Assembly (NCBI GenBank): GCA_009908505.1
Contig: JAAAPD010000069.1
Location: 1-64,000, forward strand
DNA: 64,000 nucleotides
Source of the DNA: Alphaproteobacteria bacterium
Lineage (GTDB): Bacteria > Pseudomonadota > Alphaproteobacteria > Rhodobacterales > Rhodobacteraceae
Reading direction: 5' to 3'
Both the position numbers and the translations under genes were made by a program. The notes beneath the pieces are model-generated. The model worked only from the letters and a program-made list of their open reading frames with translations. It did no database searches and was not told the origin of the DNA. Positions 54,932 to 64,000 of the stretch are shown here, piece after piece (position 1 is the first letter of the stretch; every line of letters begins with the position of its first letter).

Positions 54932-54987
54932 GTAAAACCGGTCTCGAATTTGCGACATATCGTCCGTTACCCCAACGGATCGAAACA

Positions 54988-55455
54988 ATGCGCCTGACAA
55001 CACGAACCAATCTTGCCTCGCGCGTGCTGATGTTCTGCGCCGTCAACGAGGGGCGCCTGGTGCGGTCCGGCGAGGTGGCGGAAATCTGCAACGCCTCGGC
55101 CAATCACGTGGCCCGGGTCGTCAACCTGCTGCATGCGGGCGGGTTTATCGAAACCGTGCGCGGGCGGACGGGCGGTCTGCGCCTGGCCCTTCCGGCCGAG
55201 CGGATTTCGATCGGCGAGGTGTTTCGCGTCTTCGAGGCCGACATCCCCTTTGCCGAATGCTTCGATCCGGCCACCAATACCTGCCCGCTGGCCGGGGCCT
55301 GCCGGCTTCGCGACTCGCTGACACGGGCGCTGGCGGCCTTCTATCACGAGCTCGACCGCCTGAGCCTGGCCGACCTGGTCGACGGCAATTGCGGCCTGCA
55401 CGGACTGCTGGCGATTCCCGAGTCCATGGCCGAGGCCTGCGAGGCGCGGGCCTGA
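54988..55455 (+). CDS. Rrf2-family regulator, NsrR-like
   Basis: A 155-residue Rrf2 protein with a winged helix (MRLTTRTNLASRVLMFCAVN, GGFIETVRGRTGGLRLALP). Three C-terminal cysteines, Cys91, Cys99 and Cys105 (AECFDPATNTCPLAGACRL), match the iron-sulfur cluster arrangement of the nitric-oxide sensor NsrR. NsrR represses genes for NO detoxification. No such gene is in the window, so it acts elsewhere or on itself. IscR, its relative, has a different cysteine spacing. The start is the ATG at 54988. Confidence 0.85.
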   Translation: MRLTTRTNLASRVLMFCAVNEGRLVRSGEVAEICNASANHVARVVNLLHAGGFIETVRGRTGGLRLALPAERISIGEVFRVFEADIPFAECFDPATNTCPLAGACRLRDSLTRALAAFYHELDRLSLADLVDGNCGLHGLLAIPESMAEACEARA

Positions 55456-55553
55456 GGCCGATTTCCCCCTGTAAACCCGCTGTTAACCCTCGCCGGGGCA
55501 TGACTGTCGTTAAGTTTAAGGTTGAAATGTTCTCTTTTTGATCTCATACATGA

Positions 55554-55568
55554 GAACAAGAGGTGAAC
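55554..55568. promoter_or_regulatory. SOS box (LexA site) upstream of recA
   Basis: GAAC-AAGAGGT-GAAC is an exact GAAC-N7-GAAC direct repeat, the LexA-binding sequence reported for Rhodobacter-type alphaproteobacteria (the other strand reads GTTC-N7-GTTC). It ends 49 bp before the recA ATG. Confidence 0.9.
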
Positions 55569-55617
55569 GACGCAGCAATTGTCGCCCGTACTCGGGTGTG
55601 AAATAAGGGGTCAAAAC

Positions 55618-56694
55618 ATGGCAACGGCAGATCTTCTTCAAATGACAGACAAGGCATCGGCAGACAAACAGAAGGCCCTCGATTCCGCCCTGGCGCAGAT
55701 CGAGCGGCAGTTCGGCAAGGGCTCCATCATGAAGATGGGCGGCGACAACGCCATGCGCGACATCGAGGCCACCTCGACCGGGTCGCTGGGGCTGGATATC
55801 GCGCTGGGGATCGGCGGGCTGCCCAAGGGCCGCATCATCGAGATCTACGGCCCCGAATCCTCGGGCAAGACCACGCTGACCCTGCACGCCGTGGCCGAGG
55901 AACAAAAGAAGGGCGGCGTCTGCGCCTTCGTCGATGCCGAACACGCGCTGGACCCGCAATACGCCAAGAAACTTGGTGTCGATCTGGACGAGCTGCTGAT
56001 CTCGCAGCCCGACACCGGCGAACAGGCCCTGGAAATCACCGACACGCTTGTCCGGTCGGGGGCGGTCAACATGGTCGTGGTCGACTCGGTCGCCGCGTTG
56101 ACCCCGAAGTCCGAACTCGAGGGCGACATGGGCGACAGCTCGGTTGGTGTCCATGCCCGCCTGATGTCCCAGGCCATGCGCAAGCTGACCGGGTCGATCG
56201 CGCGCAGTAACTGCATGGTGGTTTTCATCAACCAGATCCGCATGAAGATCGGCGTCATGTTCGGCAGCCCCGAAACCACCACCGGCGGTAACGCGCTGAA
56301 ATTCTATTCCTCGGTCCGGCTGGATATCCGCCGCATCGGCGCCATCAAGGACCGCGACGAGGTCGTGGGCAACGCCACCCGTGTCAAGGTCGTCAAGAAC
56401 AAGGTCGCGCCGCCCTTCAAACAGGTGGAATTCGACATCATGTATGGCGAAGGCATCTCTAAGAACGGCGAGCTTCTGGACCTGGGCGTCAAGGCCGGCG
56501 TGGTCGAGAAATCCGGCGCATGGTTCAGCTATGGCGACGAACGCATCGGCCAGGGCCGCGAGAATGCCAAGACCTTCCTGAGGGAGAATGCGGCCATCGC
56601 GCACGAGATCGAGGACAAGATCCGCGCGGCGCACGGGCTGGATTTCGACATGCCGCCGGGCGGCGATGACGCGGACGACCTGGTCGAGAGCTGA
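55618..56694 (+). CDS. recA: Recombinase A
   Basis: A 358-residue ATP-dependent strand-exchange protein and SOS coprotease. Walker A is GPESSGKT at 78-85, [19 protein letters not shown] is the loop 1 region, and [20 protein letters not shown] covers loop 2. The acidic tail [13 protein letters not shown] is typical. The start at 55618 is chosen for the standard MATADLLQM and aagggg spacing. SOS box upstream; terminator at 56724. Confidence 0.97.
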   Translation: MATADLLQMTDKASADKQKALDSALAQIERQFGKGSIMKMGGDNAMRDIEATSTGSLGLDIALGIGGLPKGRIIEIYGPESSGKTTLTLHAVAEEQKKGGVCAFVDAEHALDPQYAKKLGVDLDELLISQPDTGEQALEITDTLVRSGAVNMVVVDSVAALTPKSELEGDMGDSSVGVHARLMSQAMRKLTGSIARSNCMVVFINQIRMKIGVMFGSPETTTGGNALKFYSSVRLDIRRIGAIKDRDEVVGNATRVKVVKNKVAPPFKQVEFDIMYGEGISKNGELLDLGVKAGVVEKSGAWFSYGDERIGQGRENAKTFLRENAAIAHEIEDKIRAAHGLDFDMPPGGDDADDLVES

Positions 56695-56723
56695 CGGCAC
56701 CCGCCCAGACGAAACATCGCTAA

Positions 56724-56757
56724 GGCGTCGGCGCCCGCGCCGGTGCCTTTTCCTTTT
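56724..56757 (+). terminator. Intrinsic terminator of recA
   Basis: GGCGTCGGC (56724-56732) pairs with GCCGGTGCC (56739-56747) with two wobbles, followed by TTTTCCTTTT. Confidence 0.8.
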
Positions 56758-56823
56758 GCCCCCTGTGGACAGTGGGGCGGGGCAGGGCTATTTCTGACCG
56801 GCCAGAAATCCCGGGACCGAACC

Positions 56824-59472
56824 ATGACCAGCCTTGCCGATATCCGCAGCACCTTCCTCGACTATTTCCATCGTCAGGGCCACGAGGTGGTGTCCAGCTC
56901 GCCCCTGGTGCCGCGCAACGATCCCACGCTTATGTTCACCAATTCCGGCATGGTCCAGTTCAAGAACCTATTCACCGGGCTCGAACATCGCGACTACAAA
57001 CGCGCTACCACCAGCCAGAAATGCGTGCGCGCGGGCGGCAAGCACAACGACCTCGACAATGTCGGCTACACCGCCCGGCACCATACCTTTTTCGAGATGC
57101 TGGGGAACTTCAGCTTCGGTGATTACTTCAAATCCGACGCGATCCCCTTTGCGTGGGAGTTGCTGACCCAGGACTTCGGTATCGACGCGTCGCGCCTGCT
57201 GACCACGGTCTACCACACCGATGACGAGGCGGTGGAGATCTGGAAGAAGGTCGGCGTGCCCGAGGACCGGATCATCCGCATCGAAACCTCGGACAATTTC
57301 TGGCAGATGGGCCCGACCGGCCCCTGCGGCCCCTGTACCGAGATCTTCTATGACCATGGCGATCATATCTGGGGCGGCCCGCCGGGCAGCGCCGATGAGG
57401 ATGGTGACCGGTTCATCGAGATCTGGAACATCGTCTTCATGCAGAACGAGCAGTTCGAGGATGGATCGATGGTGCCGCTGGACATGCAGAGCATCGACAC
57501 CGGTATGGGGCTGGAGCGGATCGGTGCGCTGCTGCAGGGCAAGCACGACAATTACGACACAGACCTCATGCGCGCCCTGATCGAGGCCAGCGCTCATGCG
57601 ACAAGCGTCGATCCCGACGGCGACGGCAACGTGCATCACCGGGTCATCGCGGACCACCTGCGCTCGACCTCTTTCCTGATCGCCGAGGGCGTTCTACCGG
57701 GCAACGAGGGGCGTGGCTATGTCCTGCGTCGGATCATGCGCCGTGCCATGCGCCACGCGCATCTGCTGGGCGCTAAGGACCCGGTGATGCACCGGCTGGT
57801 GCCGGAATTGGTCAAGCAGATGGGCGGGCATTATCCCGAACTGAGCGAACGCCAGGCCACGATCGAGGAAACCCTGCTGGGCGAAGAGGAAAGGTTCCGC
57901 CAGACCCTTGACCGGGGCCTGAAACTGCTTGCCGAGGAAAGCATCGGCTTGGAAGAGGGGCAATCGCTGGCCGGGGAAACCGCCTTCAAGCTTTATGACA
58001 CCTACGGCTTCCCGCTGGACCTGACGCAGGATGCGCTGCGCGACCGGGGAATCATGGTCGACACCGACGGGTTCGACGCGGCCATGGCCGAACAGAAGGC
58101 CAAGGCGCGCGCCGCCTGGGCCGGGTCGGGCGAGGCGGCGGATGCCGCCGTCTGGTTCGACATTGCCGATGAACACGGCGCGACGGATTTCCTAGGCTAT
58201 GACACCGAGAAGGCCGAGGGCCAGATCATCGCGATCGTCAGCGGGTCCGACCGCGCCGAGGCCGCGAAACCCGGCGGGACTGTCCAGATCGTTTGCAACC
58301 AGACCCCGTTCTATGCCGAGGCCGGCGGCCAGGTGGGCGACAGCGGCACGCTGACCACCGATACAGGCCGCGCGACGATCACCGACACCAAGAAGGCCGC
58401 CGGGGTCTTCATCCATTTCGCCGAGGTGACCGAGGGCGAGATCACCACGGGGCAGGGCGCCGAGTTGGAGGTCGACCACGACCGTCGCACGAATATCCGT
58501 GCCAACCATTCGGCGACGCACCTGTTGCACGAGGCCCTGCGCGAGGCGCTGGGGGATCACGTCGCCCAGCGCGGCTCGCTCAACGCGCCCGACCGGCTGC
58601 GGTTCGATTTCAGCCACGGCAAGGCCATTTCGCTGGACCAAATTCGGCAGATCGAACACCGCGTGAACGAGATGATCCGCCAGAACAGCCCCGTCACCAC
58701 CCGGATCATGACACCCGACGACGCCCGCTCGCTGGGGGCTCAGGCGCTCTTTGGCGAGAAATACGGCGACGAGGTGCGCGTGGTCTCGATGGGCAAGGCT
58801 CAGACCGGCAAGGGGCTGGATGGCCGGACCTGGTCGATCGAACTGTGCGGCGGCACCCATGTGCGCCAGACCGGCGATATTGGGGCCTTTGTCTGCCTGT
58901 CCGACAGCGCCTCCAGTGCCGGGGTGCGGCGGGTCGAGGCGCTGACCGGTCGGGCCGCGCTGGACTACCTTTCGGCCCAGGATCACCGCCTGGCCGAGGC
59001 GGCGCTGATGCTCAAATCCCAGGCCGCCGAGGTGCCCGAGCGCATCAGGGCGCTGATGGAGGACCGCAAGGCCCTGCAGAACGAGGTGGCGCAGCTGCGC
59101 CGTGAACTGGCCATGGGCGGTGGCGGCTCGACAGGGCCGGAAGCCAAGGAAGTCAACGGTATATCCTTCAAGGCTCAGGTGCTTTCGGGCGTCACCGGCA
59201 AGGATTTGCCGGGCATCATCGACGAGATGAAGACCCAGATGGGCAGCGGCGCGGTGTTGCTGATCGCCGATGCGGGTGGCAAGGCCGCGGTCGCGGCCGG
59301 GGTCACCGAGGATCTGATCGGGCAGGTCAGCGCCGTGGATCTTGTGCGCGCCGCCGTGGCTGAACTGGGCGGCAAGGGCGGCGGCGGCCGCCCGGACATG
59401 GCCCAGGGCGGCGGCAAGGACGTGGCCAATGCCGAGGCCGCGATCGCCGCGGCCGAAAAGGTCTTGGGATGA
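56824..59472 (+). CDS. alaS: Alanyl-tRNA synthetase
   Basis: An 882-residue class II synthetase charging tRNA(Ala). The N-terminal aminoacylation domain begins [20 protein letters not shown]. The editing domain has the zinc residues His562 and His566 ([13 protein letters not shown]) and Cys675 and His679 ([12 protein letters not shown]). The C-Ala oligomerisation/DHHA1 part is at the C-terminus ([18 protein letters not shown]). The ATG at 56824 gives the standard N-terminus. Its stop overlaps the first DUF1330 gene as ATGA. Confidence 0.96.
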   Translation: MTSLADIRSTFLDYFHRQGHEVVSSSPLVPRNDPTLMFTNSGMVQFKNLFTGLEHRDYKRATTSQKCVRAGGKHNDLDNVGYTARHHTFFEMLGNFSFGDYFKSDAIPFAWELLTQDFGIDASRLLTTVYHTDDEAVEIWKKVGVPEDRIIRIETSDNFWQMGPTGPCGPCTEIFYDHGDHIWGGPPGSADEDGDRFIEIWNIVFMQNEQFEDGSMVPLDMQSIDTGMGLERIGALLQGKHDNYDTDLMRALIEASAHATSVDPDGDGNVHHRVIADHLRSTSFLIAEGVLPGNEGRGYVLRRIMRRAMRHAHLLGAKDPVMHRLVPELVKQMGGHYPELSERQATIEETLLGEEERFRQTLDRGLKLLAEESIGLEEGQSLAGETAFKLYDTYGFPLDLTQDALRDRGIMVDTDGFDAAMAEQKAKARAAWAGSGEAADAAVWFDIADEHGATDFLGYDTEKAEGQIIAIVSGSDRAEAAKPGGTVQIVCNQTPFYAEAGGQVGDSGTLTTDTGRATITDTKKAAGVFIHFAEVTEGEITTGQGAELEVDHDRRTNIRANHSATHLLHEALREALGDHVAQRGSLNAPDRLRFDFSHGKAISLDQIRQIEHRVNEMIRQNSPVTTRIMTPDDARSLGAQALFGEKYGDEVRVVSMGKAQTGKGLDGRTWSIELCGGTHVRQTGDIGAFVCLSDSASSAGVRRVEALTGRAALDYLSAQDHRLAEAALMLKSQAAEVPERIRALMEDRKALQNEVAQLRRELAMGGGGSTGPEAKEVNGISFKAQVLSGVTGKDLPGIIDEMKTQMGSGAVLLIADAGGKAAVAAGVTEDLIGQVSAVDLVRAAVAELGGKGGGGRPDMAQGGGKDVANAEAAIAAAEKVLG

Positions 59473-59753
59473 GCGCCTACCTGATCGCCCGGATCGACGT
59501 GACCGATCCCGAGGACTACGCCGCCTACGCCGCGCAGACCGTGGCCCTCGCCGAGAAATGGGGTGGGCGGTTCCTGGTAAAGGGCGGTGCGCAACGCGTC
59601 GCCGAAGGCGAGGCGCCCGCGCGCCACGTGATCGTGGAATTTCCCGATCGCGCCACCGCCGAAGCGTGGTATGACAGTGCCGAATACCAGCAAATCCTGC
59701 CCATCGCGCTGCGGGCCTCGCGGCGTGACATCGTCATCGTGGAGGGAATGTAA
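59469..59753 (+). CDS. DUF1330 family protein (first copy)
   Basis: A 94-residue ferredoxin-like-fold protein with the family pattern [38 protein letters not shown] and [20 protein letters not shown]. Function unknown. It overlaps the alaS stop (ATGA) and the next paralogue by one base (TAATG), so all three are cotranscribed. Confidence 0.9.
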   Translation: MSAYLIARIDVTDPEDYAAYAAQTVALAEKWGGRFLVKGGAQRVAEGEAPARHVIVEFPDRATAEAWYDSAEYQQILPIALRASRRDIVIVEGM

Positions 59754-60040
59754 TGCCCGCGCTCTGGATCGCCCGTGTCAACGTGACGGACCCGGACCCC
59801 TATGCCGAATATGCCCGCCTGGCAGGGCCCGCCATCGAAAAGCACGGTGGCCGGTTCCTGGCCCGCGGCGGCCGTTTCGTGCAGCTGGAGGGCCAAGAGC
59901 GGCCGCGTAACGTGGTCGCGCGGTTCCCCTCGGTCGAGGCGGCGGTGGAATGCTACAACAGTCCCGATTACCAGCAGGCGCTGGCCCATGCCCTGGGCGC
60001 GGCCGAGCGTGACCTGATGGTCGTGGAAATCGACGAGTGA
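59753..60040 (+). CDS. DUF1330 family protein (second copy)
   Basis: A 95-residue paralogue of the preceding gene, with ALWIARVNVTDPDPYAEYAR, GGRFLARGGRFVQLEGQE and RFPSVEAAVECYNSPDYQQA. The pair is a tandem duplication that has diverged. It shares one base with the stop of the first copy. A GC palindrome at 60044-60064 without a T-run follows and may weakly separate it from convergent typA. Confidence 0.9.
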   Translation: MPALWIARVNVTDPDPYAEYARLAGPAIEKHGGRFLARGGRFVQLEGQERPRNVVARFPSVEAAVECYNSPDYQQALAHALGAAERDLMVVEIDE

Positions 60041-60085
60041 CGCGACCCGGCCCCGGGGCCGGTCCAGAAACCCCCGGAATCCTGT

Positions 60086-61906
<1,821 letters not shown>

Positions 61907-62089
61907 CTGGATATCCTTCGGAAGAGTTGCGCTGGCCTTATCCGCTGTCCGGGGAAAAGGGTAGGGGTGTTTTCAAATTGTCTGCTGCGCAGGCATGTTT
62001 TGTGTGATTGGGGCGCTGCCCGTCGCCATTTTCGCTCGGACCAATGGCGCAACACTGGCGACCCAGGGATATCTAAGGTCCAAAGAAAG

Positions 62090-62425
62090 CTAGTGGGCGG
62101 CGGTGTCCGAGAAGAGCTGGATGATCACGATACCGGCCAGGATCAGCGTGATGCCGATCACGGCGGGCAGGTCCAGCGCCTGGCGGAAGAGCAACCAGCC
62201 GATCAGCGCGATGAAGACGATGCCCAGCCCCGACCACATGGCATACATGATGCCGACGGGCATGTATTTCAGGGTAAGCGAGAGCAGGTAGAAGCTGATG
62301 GCATAGGCCACGACGACGAGCACCGAGGGCCAGAGCCGCGTGAATTGCTGGCTGGCCTGCAGGGCCGAGGTGCCGATGGTTTCGGCGGCGACGGCCAGGA
62401 GCAGGAACAGGTAATGCTTGGGCAT
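62090..62425 (-). CDS. Small multidrug resistance (SMR) family transporter
   Basis: A 111-residue four-helix protein. Glu15 in LLLAVAAETIGTSALQAS matches the essential Glu14 of EmrE, and YAISFYLLSLTLKYMPVG and YAMWSGLGIVFIALIGWLLF are family-typical. It should exchange protons for a lipophilic cation or guanidinium-type compound. The sequence looks more EmrE-like than Gdx-like, but substrate is uncertain. It lies 4 bp downstream of the YitT-family gene on the same strand. Confidence 0.9.
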   Translation of the reverse strand: MPKHYLFLLLAVAAETIGTSALQASQQFTRLWPSVLVVVAYAISFYLLSLTLKYMPVGIMYAMWSGLGIVFIALIGWLLFRQALDLPAVIGITLILAGIVIIQLFSDTAAH

Positions 62426-62429
62426 GTCT

Positions 62430-63041
62430 CTAGCGTCCCGTGTAGCGATCGTGGCGGTGGTTGGTGGCGATGATCAGGTTGGCGACAACGGCCCCGGCCA
62501 GCGAGAAGATCACCATGCGCGGGGCAAGCACCGCGAAGGCCGCGGCGAAAAGCGCCGCGTCGAAGGCGAGTTGCACGTAGCCCGCCCGGAACCCGGTGCG
62601 GTCCTGTATGACCAGCCCCAGCACGCCCACACCGCCCAGCGAAGCGCCGTGGCGGAAAAGCACGATCAGGCCAAGCCCGGTCACGGCCCCCACCAACAGC
62701 GCGCCGAGCACCGGGTCGAGTTCGTCGAAACGGATCAGCGCCGGAAAGGTTTCGGCCATCACCGAAAGAAGGGTCACGCAGATCACGCTCTTGACCACGA
62801 AGCGGCGACCCAGCCGAACCCAGCCCAGCCAGTAGAAAGGCAGGTTCAGCACGAAGAAGATGGGTCCGAAGGACCAACCGGTGACGTAGGACAGCAGCAC
62901 GGCCAGCCCGGCGGTCTGCCCGGTGATCAGGCCCAGATGGGTCAACATGGTGATCCCCAATGCGCACATGGCGGTGCCGAGCGCGAAGGCCTGGGCGTCT
63001 TCCAGCGCGGTATGGGGGGTGGTGGGAATGTCCTGTGCCAT
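62430..63041 (-). CDS. YitT-family membrane protein
   Basis: A 203-residue protein with about five to six membrane helices (AFALGTAMCALGITMLTHLG, TGQTAGLAVLLSYVTGWSFG, LVGAVTGLGLIVLFRHGASL). This is the YitT/YczE-type membrane unit without the soluble DUF2179 domain. Function unknown. The ATG at 63041 is chosen because it has a shorter polar lead-in; an upstream start at 63077 is possible. It probably forms an operon with the SMR gene. Confidence 0.8.
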   Translation of the reverse strand: MAQDIPTTPHTALEDAQAFALGTAMCALGITMLTHLGLITGQTAGLAVLLSYVTGWSFGPIFFVLNLPFYWLGWVRLGRRFVVKSVICVTLLSVMAETFPALIRFDELDPVLGALLVGAVTGLGLIVLFRHGASLGGVGVLGLVIQDRTGFRAGYVQLAFDAALFAAAFAVLAPRMVIFSLAGAVVANLIIATNHRHDRYTGR

Positions 63042-63098
63042 CGCCGATGCGCTAGGACAGGATGCACCCAGTGTCAAAACGAAACCGGTGTCAAAACG

Positions 63099-63126
63099 AA
63101 AAGGGCCGTCCCCCGGGGGACGGCCC
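63099..63126 (-). terminator. Intrinsic terminator of icd
   Basis: GGGCCGTCCCCCGGGGGACGGCCC (63103-63126) is a perfect 24-bp palindrome. On the minus strand it is followed by TTTTCGTTTTG. It lies 20 bp after the icd stop. Confidence 0.85.
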
Positions 63127-63146
63127 TGGCGCGCGTGCGGGAGGGG

Positions 63147-64000
63147 CTAGCCCCCCAGCGCCTTGTTCAGGTTCTCGTCGATCTTTTCAAGGAAGCCCTC
63201 GGTGGTCAGCCAGCGCTGATCCGGCCCGACCAGAAGGGCCAGGTCCTTGGTCATATAGCCGCTTTCGACCGTGTCCACGATGACCTTTTCCAGGGTTTCG
63301 GCAAAGGTCTTGAGTTGGGCGTTGCCGTCCAGCTTGGCCCGGTGCTTGAGGCCGCCGGTCCAGGCATAGATCGAGGCGATGGAATTGGTCGAGGTCGCCT
63401 CGCCCTTCTGGTGCTGGCGGTAATGGCGGGTGACGGTGCCGTGGGCGGCCTCGGCCTCGACGATCTTGCCATCGGGGGTCATCAGCTGCGAGGTCATCAG
63501 CCCCAGGCTGCCGAAGCCCTGCGCAACGGTGTCGGACTGCACGTCGCCGTCGTAATTCTTGCAGGCCCAGACAAAGCCGCCGTTCCATTTCATCGCGCAG
63601 GCGACCATGTCGTCGATCAGGCGATGTTCGTACCAGATGCCCGCCTCTTCGAACCTGTCCTTGAACTCGGCGTCGAAGACCTGCTGGAAGATCTGCAGGA
63701 ACTGGCCGTCATATTGTTTCAGGATGGTGTTTTTCGTCGACAGGTAGAGCGGCCAGCCCATGTTCAGCGCGTAGTTCATCGAGGCGCGGGCGAAGTCGCG
63801 GATGCTGTCATCGAGGTTGTACATGCCCATGTAGACGCCCGCAGCGGGGGCGTCGTAGACCTCTTCCTCGATCACGGTGCCGTCCTCGCCAACGAATTTC
63901 ATGGACAATTTGCCGGGGCCGGGAAATTTCATGTCCGTGGCGCGGTACTGGTCGCCGAAGGCGTGGCGGCCGATCACGATGGGCTTGGTCCAGCCGGGGA
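63147..64000 (-). CDS. icd: Isocitrate dehydrogenase (NADP), 3' part
   Basis: Partial gene that continues beyond the window edge; about 284 residues of a family of about 404 are seen. It matches the eukaryote-like NADP enzyme common in Rhodobacterales: [80 protein letters not shown] and [17 protein letters not shown]. It oxidises isocitrate to 2-oxoglutarate in the citric acid cycle. A terminator follows its stop. Confidence 0.96.
   Translation of the reverse strand, partial: PGWTKPIVIGRHAFGDQYRATDMKFPGPGKLSMKFVGEDGTVIEEEVYDAPAAGVYMGMYNLDDSIRDFARASMNYALNMGWPLYLSTKNTILKQYDGQFLQIFQQVFDAEFKDRFEEAGIWYEHRLIDDMVACAMKWNGGFVWACKNYDGDVQSDTVAQGFGSLGLMTSQLMTPDGKIVEAEAAHGTVTRHYRQHQKGEATSTNSIASIYAWTGGLKHRAKLDGNAQLKTFAETLEKVIVDTVESGYMTKDLALLVGPDQRWLTTEGFLEKIDENLNKALGG

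Noticed and set aside
60044-60064. Intrinsic terminator between the DUF1330 genes and typA
   Set aside because: A good GC palindrome exists but there is no T-run on either strand.

Overview
The window is a chromosomal segment of a high-GC alphaproteobacterium. It is almost certainly a marine Rhodobacterales (Roseobacter-group) member. Supporting signs are the four-subunit sarcosine oxidase operon soxBDAG, a form II coxSLM cluster, the trgAB-cysK tellurite locus first described in Rhodobacter sphaeroides, a DmdA-like protein, a class I recA with a GAAC-N7-GAAC SOS box, and many dense operons with ATGA, GTGA or TGATG stop/start overlaps. Most of the window is ordinary core genome. The left edge (1-1088) and the tract behind the tRNA-Ser gene (48963-50101) look like remains of mobile DNA.

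Layout. 1-1088: end of an IS5-type element inserted at the stop codon of a frameshifted DUF932 gene, abutting dusA, whose first codons are unusually AT-rich. 1089-5926: dusA, a TauE/SafE exporter, a possible Fe/2OG dioxygenase, then ccmI-ruvX-DUF1289 on the minus strand. 6111-11550: soxB-soxD-soxA-soxG, interrupted by a small antisense membrane ORF. 11662-16369: a TupA-type ATP-grasp gene facing two glycosyltransferases and a sulfotransferase. 16650-20317: sodB, a lipoprotein phosphatase/nuclease, a LOG-family protein and a LysM protein. 20314-25117: xdhC and coxS-coxL-coxM. 25242-27238: phasin, infC (apparent AUA start) and an acidic Glu/Ala-repeat membrane protein. 27335-33399: a sulfate/siroheme assimilation operon (cysG, DUF2849, cysI, cysH of the APS-reductase type, DUF934, ferredoxin-NADP reductase) divergent from an Lrp/AsnC regulator. 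33396-36105: DUF1194, a 95-bp tandem repeat, DUF4345 plus a small basic protein, and an orphan polyamine-type binding protein. 36257-42948: DUF1326-DinB-small zinc protein, a universal stress protein with a BCCT transporter, photolyase and a CFA-type methyltransferase. 42992-48962: trgA-trgB-cysK-mscS-alaX and tRNA-Ser(GGA). 50102-54881: an Lrp regulator and a DmdA-like/OsmC/ECHDC3-like/acyl-CoA ligase operon. 54988-61906: an NsrR-like regulator, recA, alaS with two DUF1330 genes, and typA. 62090-64000: an SMR transporter, a YitT protein and the 3' part of icd.

How it fits together. Several loci point to methylated and sulfur compounds. A BCCT carrier could import betaine-type osmolytes, SoxBDAG demethylates sarcosine with tetrahydrofolate as methyl acceptor, and the DmdA-like protein belongs to the same GcvT/folate demethylase fold. 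Inorganic sulfur runs through CysH, CysI and CysG to sulfide and then to the CysK of the trg locus.

The best candidates for an undescribed system are: the DmdA-like/OsmC/ECHDC3-like/CoA-ligase operon with its own Lrp regulator and an 18-bp palindrome; a 10-bp motif (TTTGCGACAT) shared by three regulatory regions; the glycosyltransferase with a histone-H1-like lysine-rich tail beside a sulfotransferase; and the 95-bp tandem repeat with two palindromes per unit.
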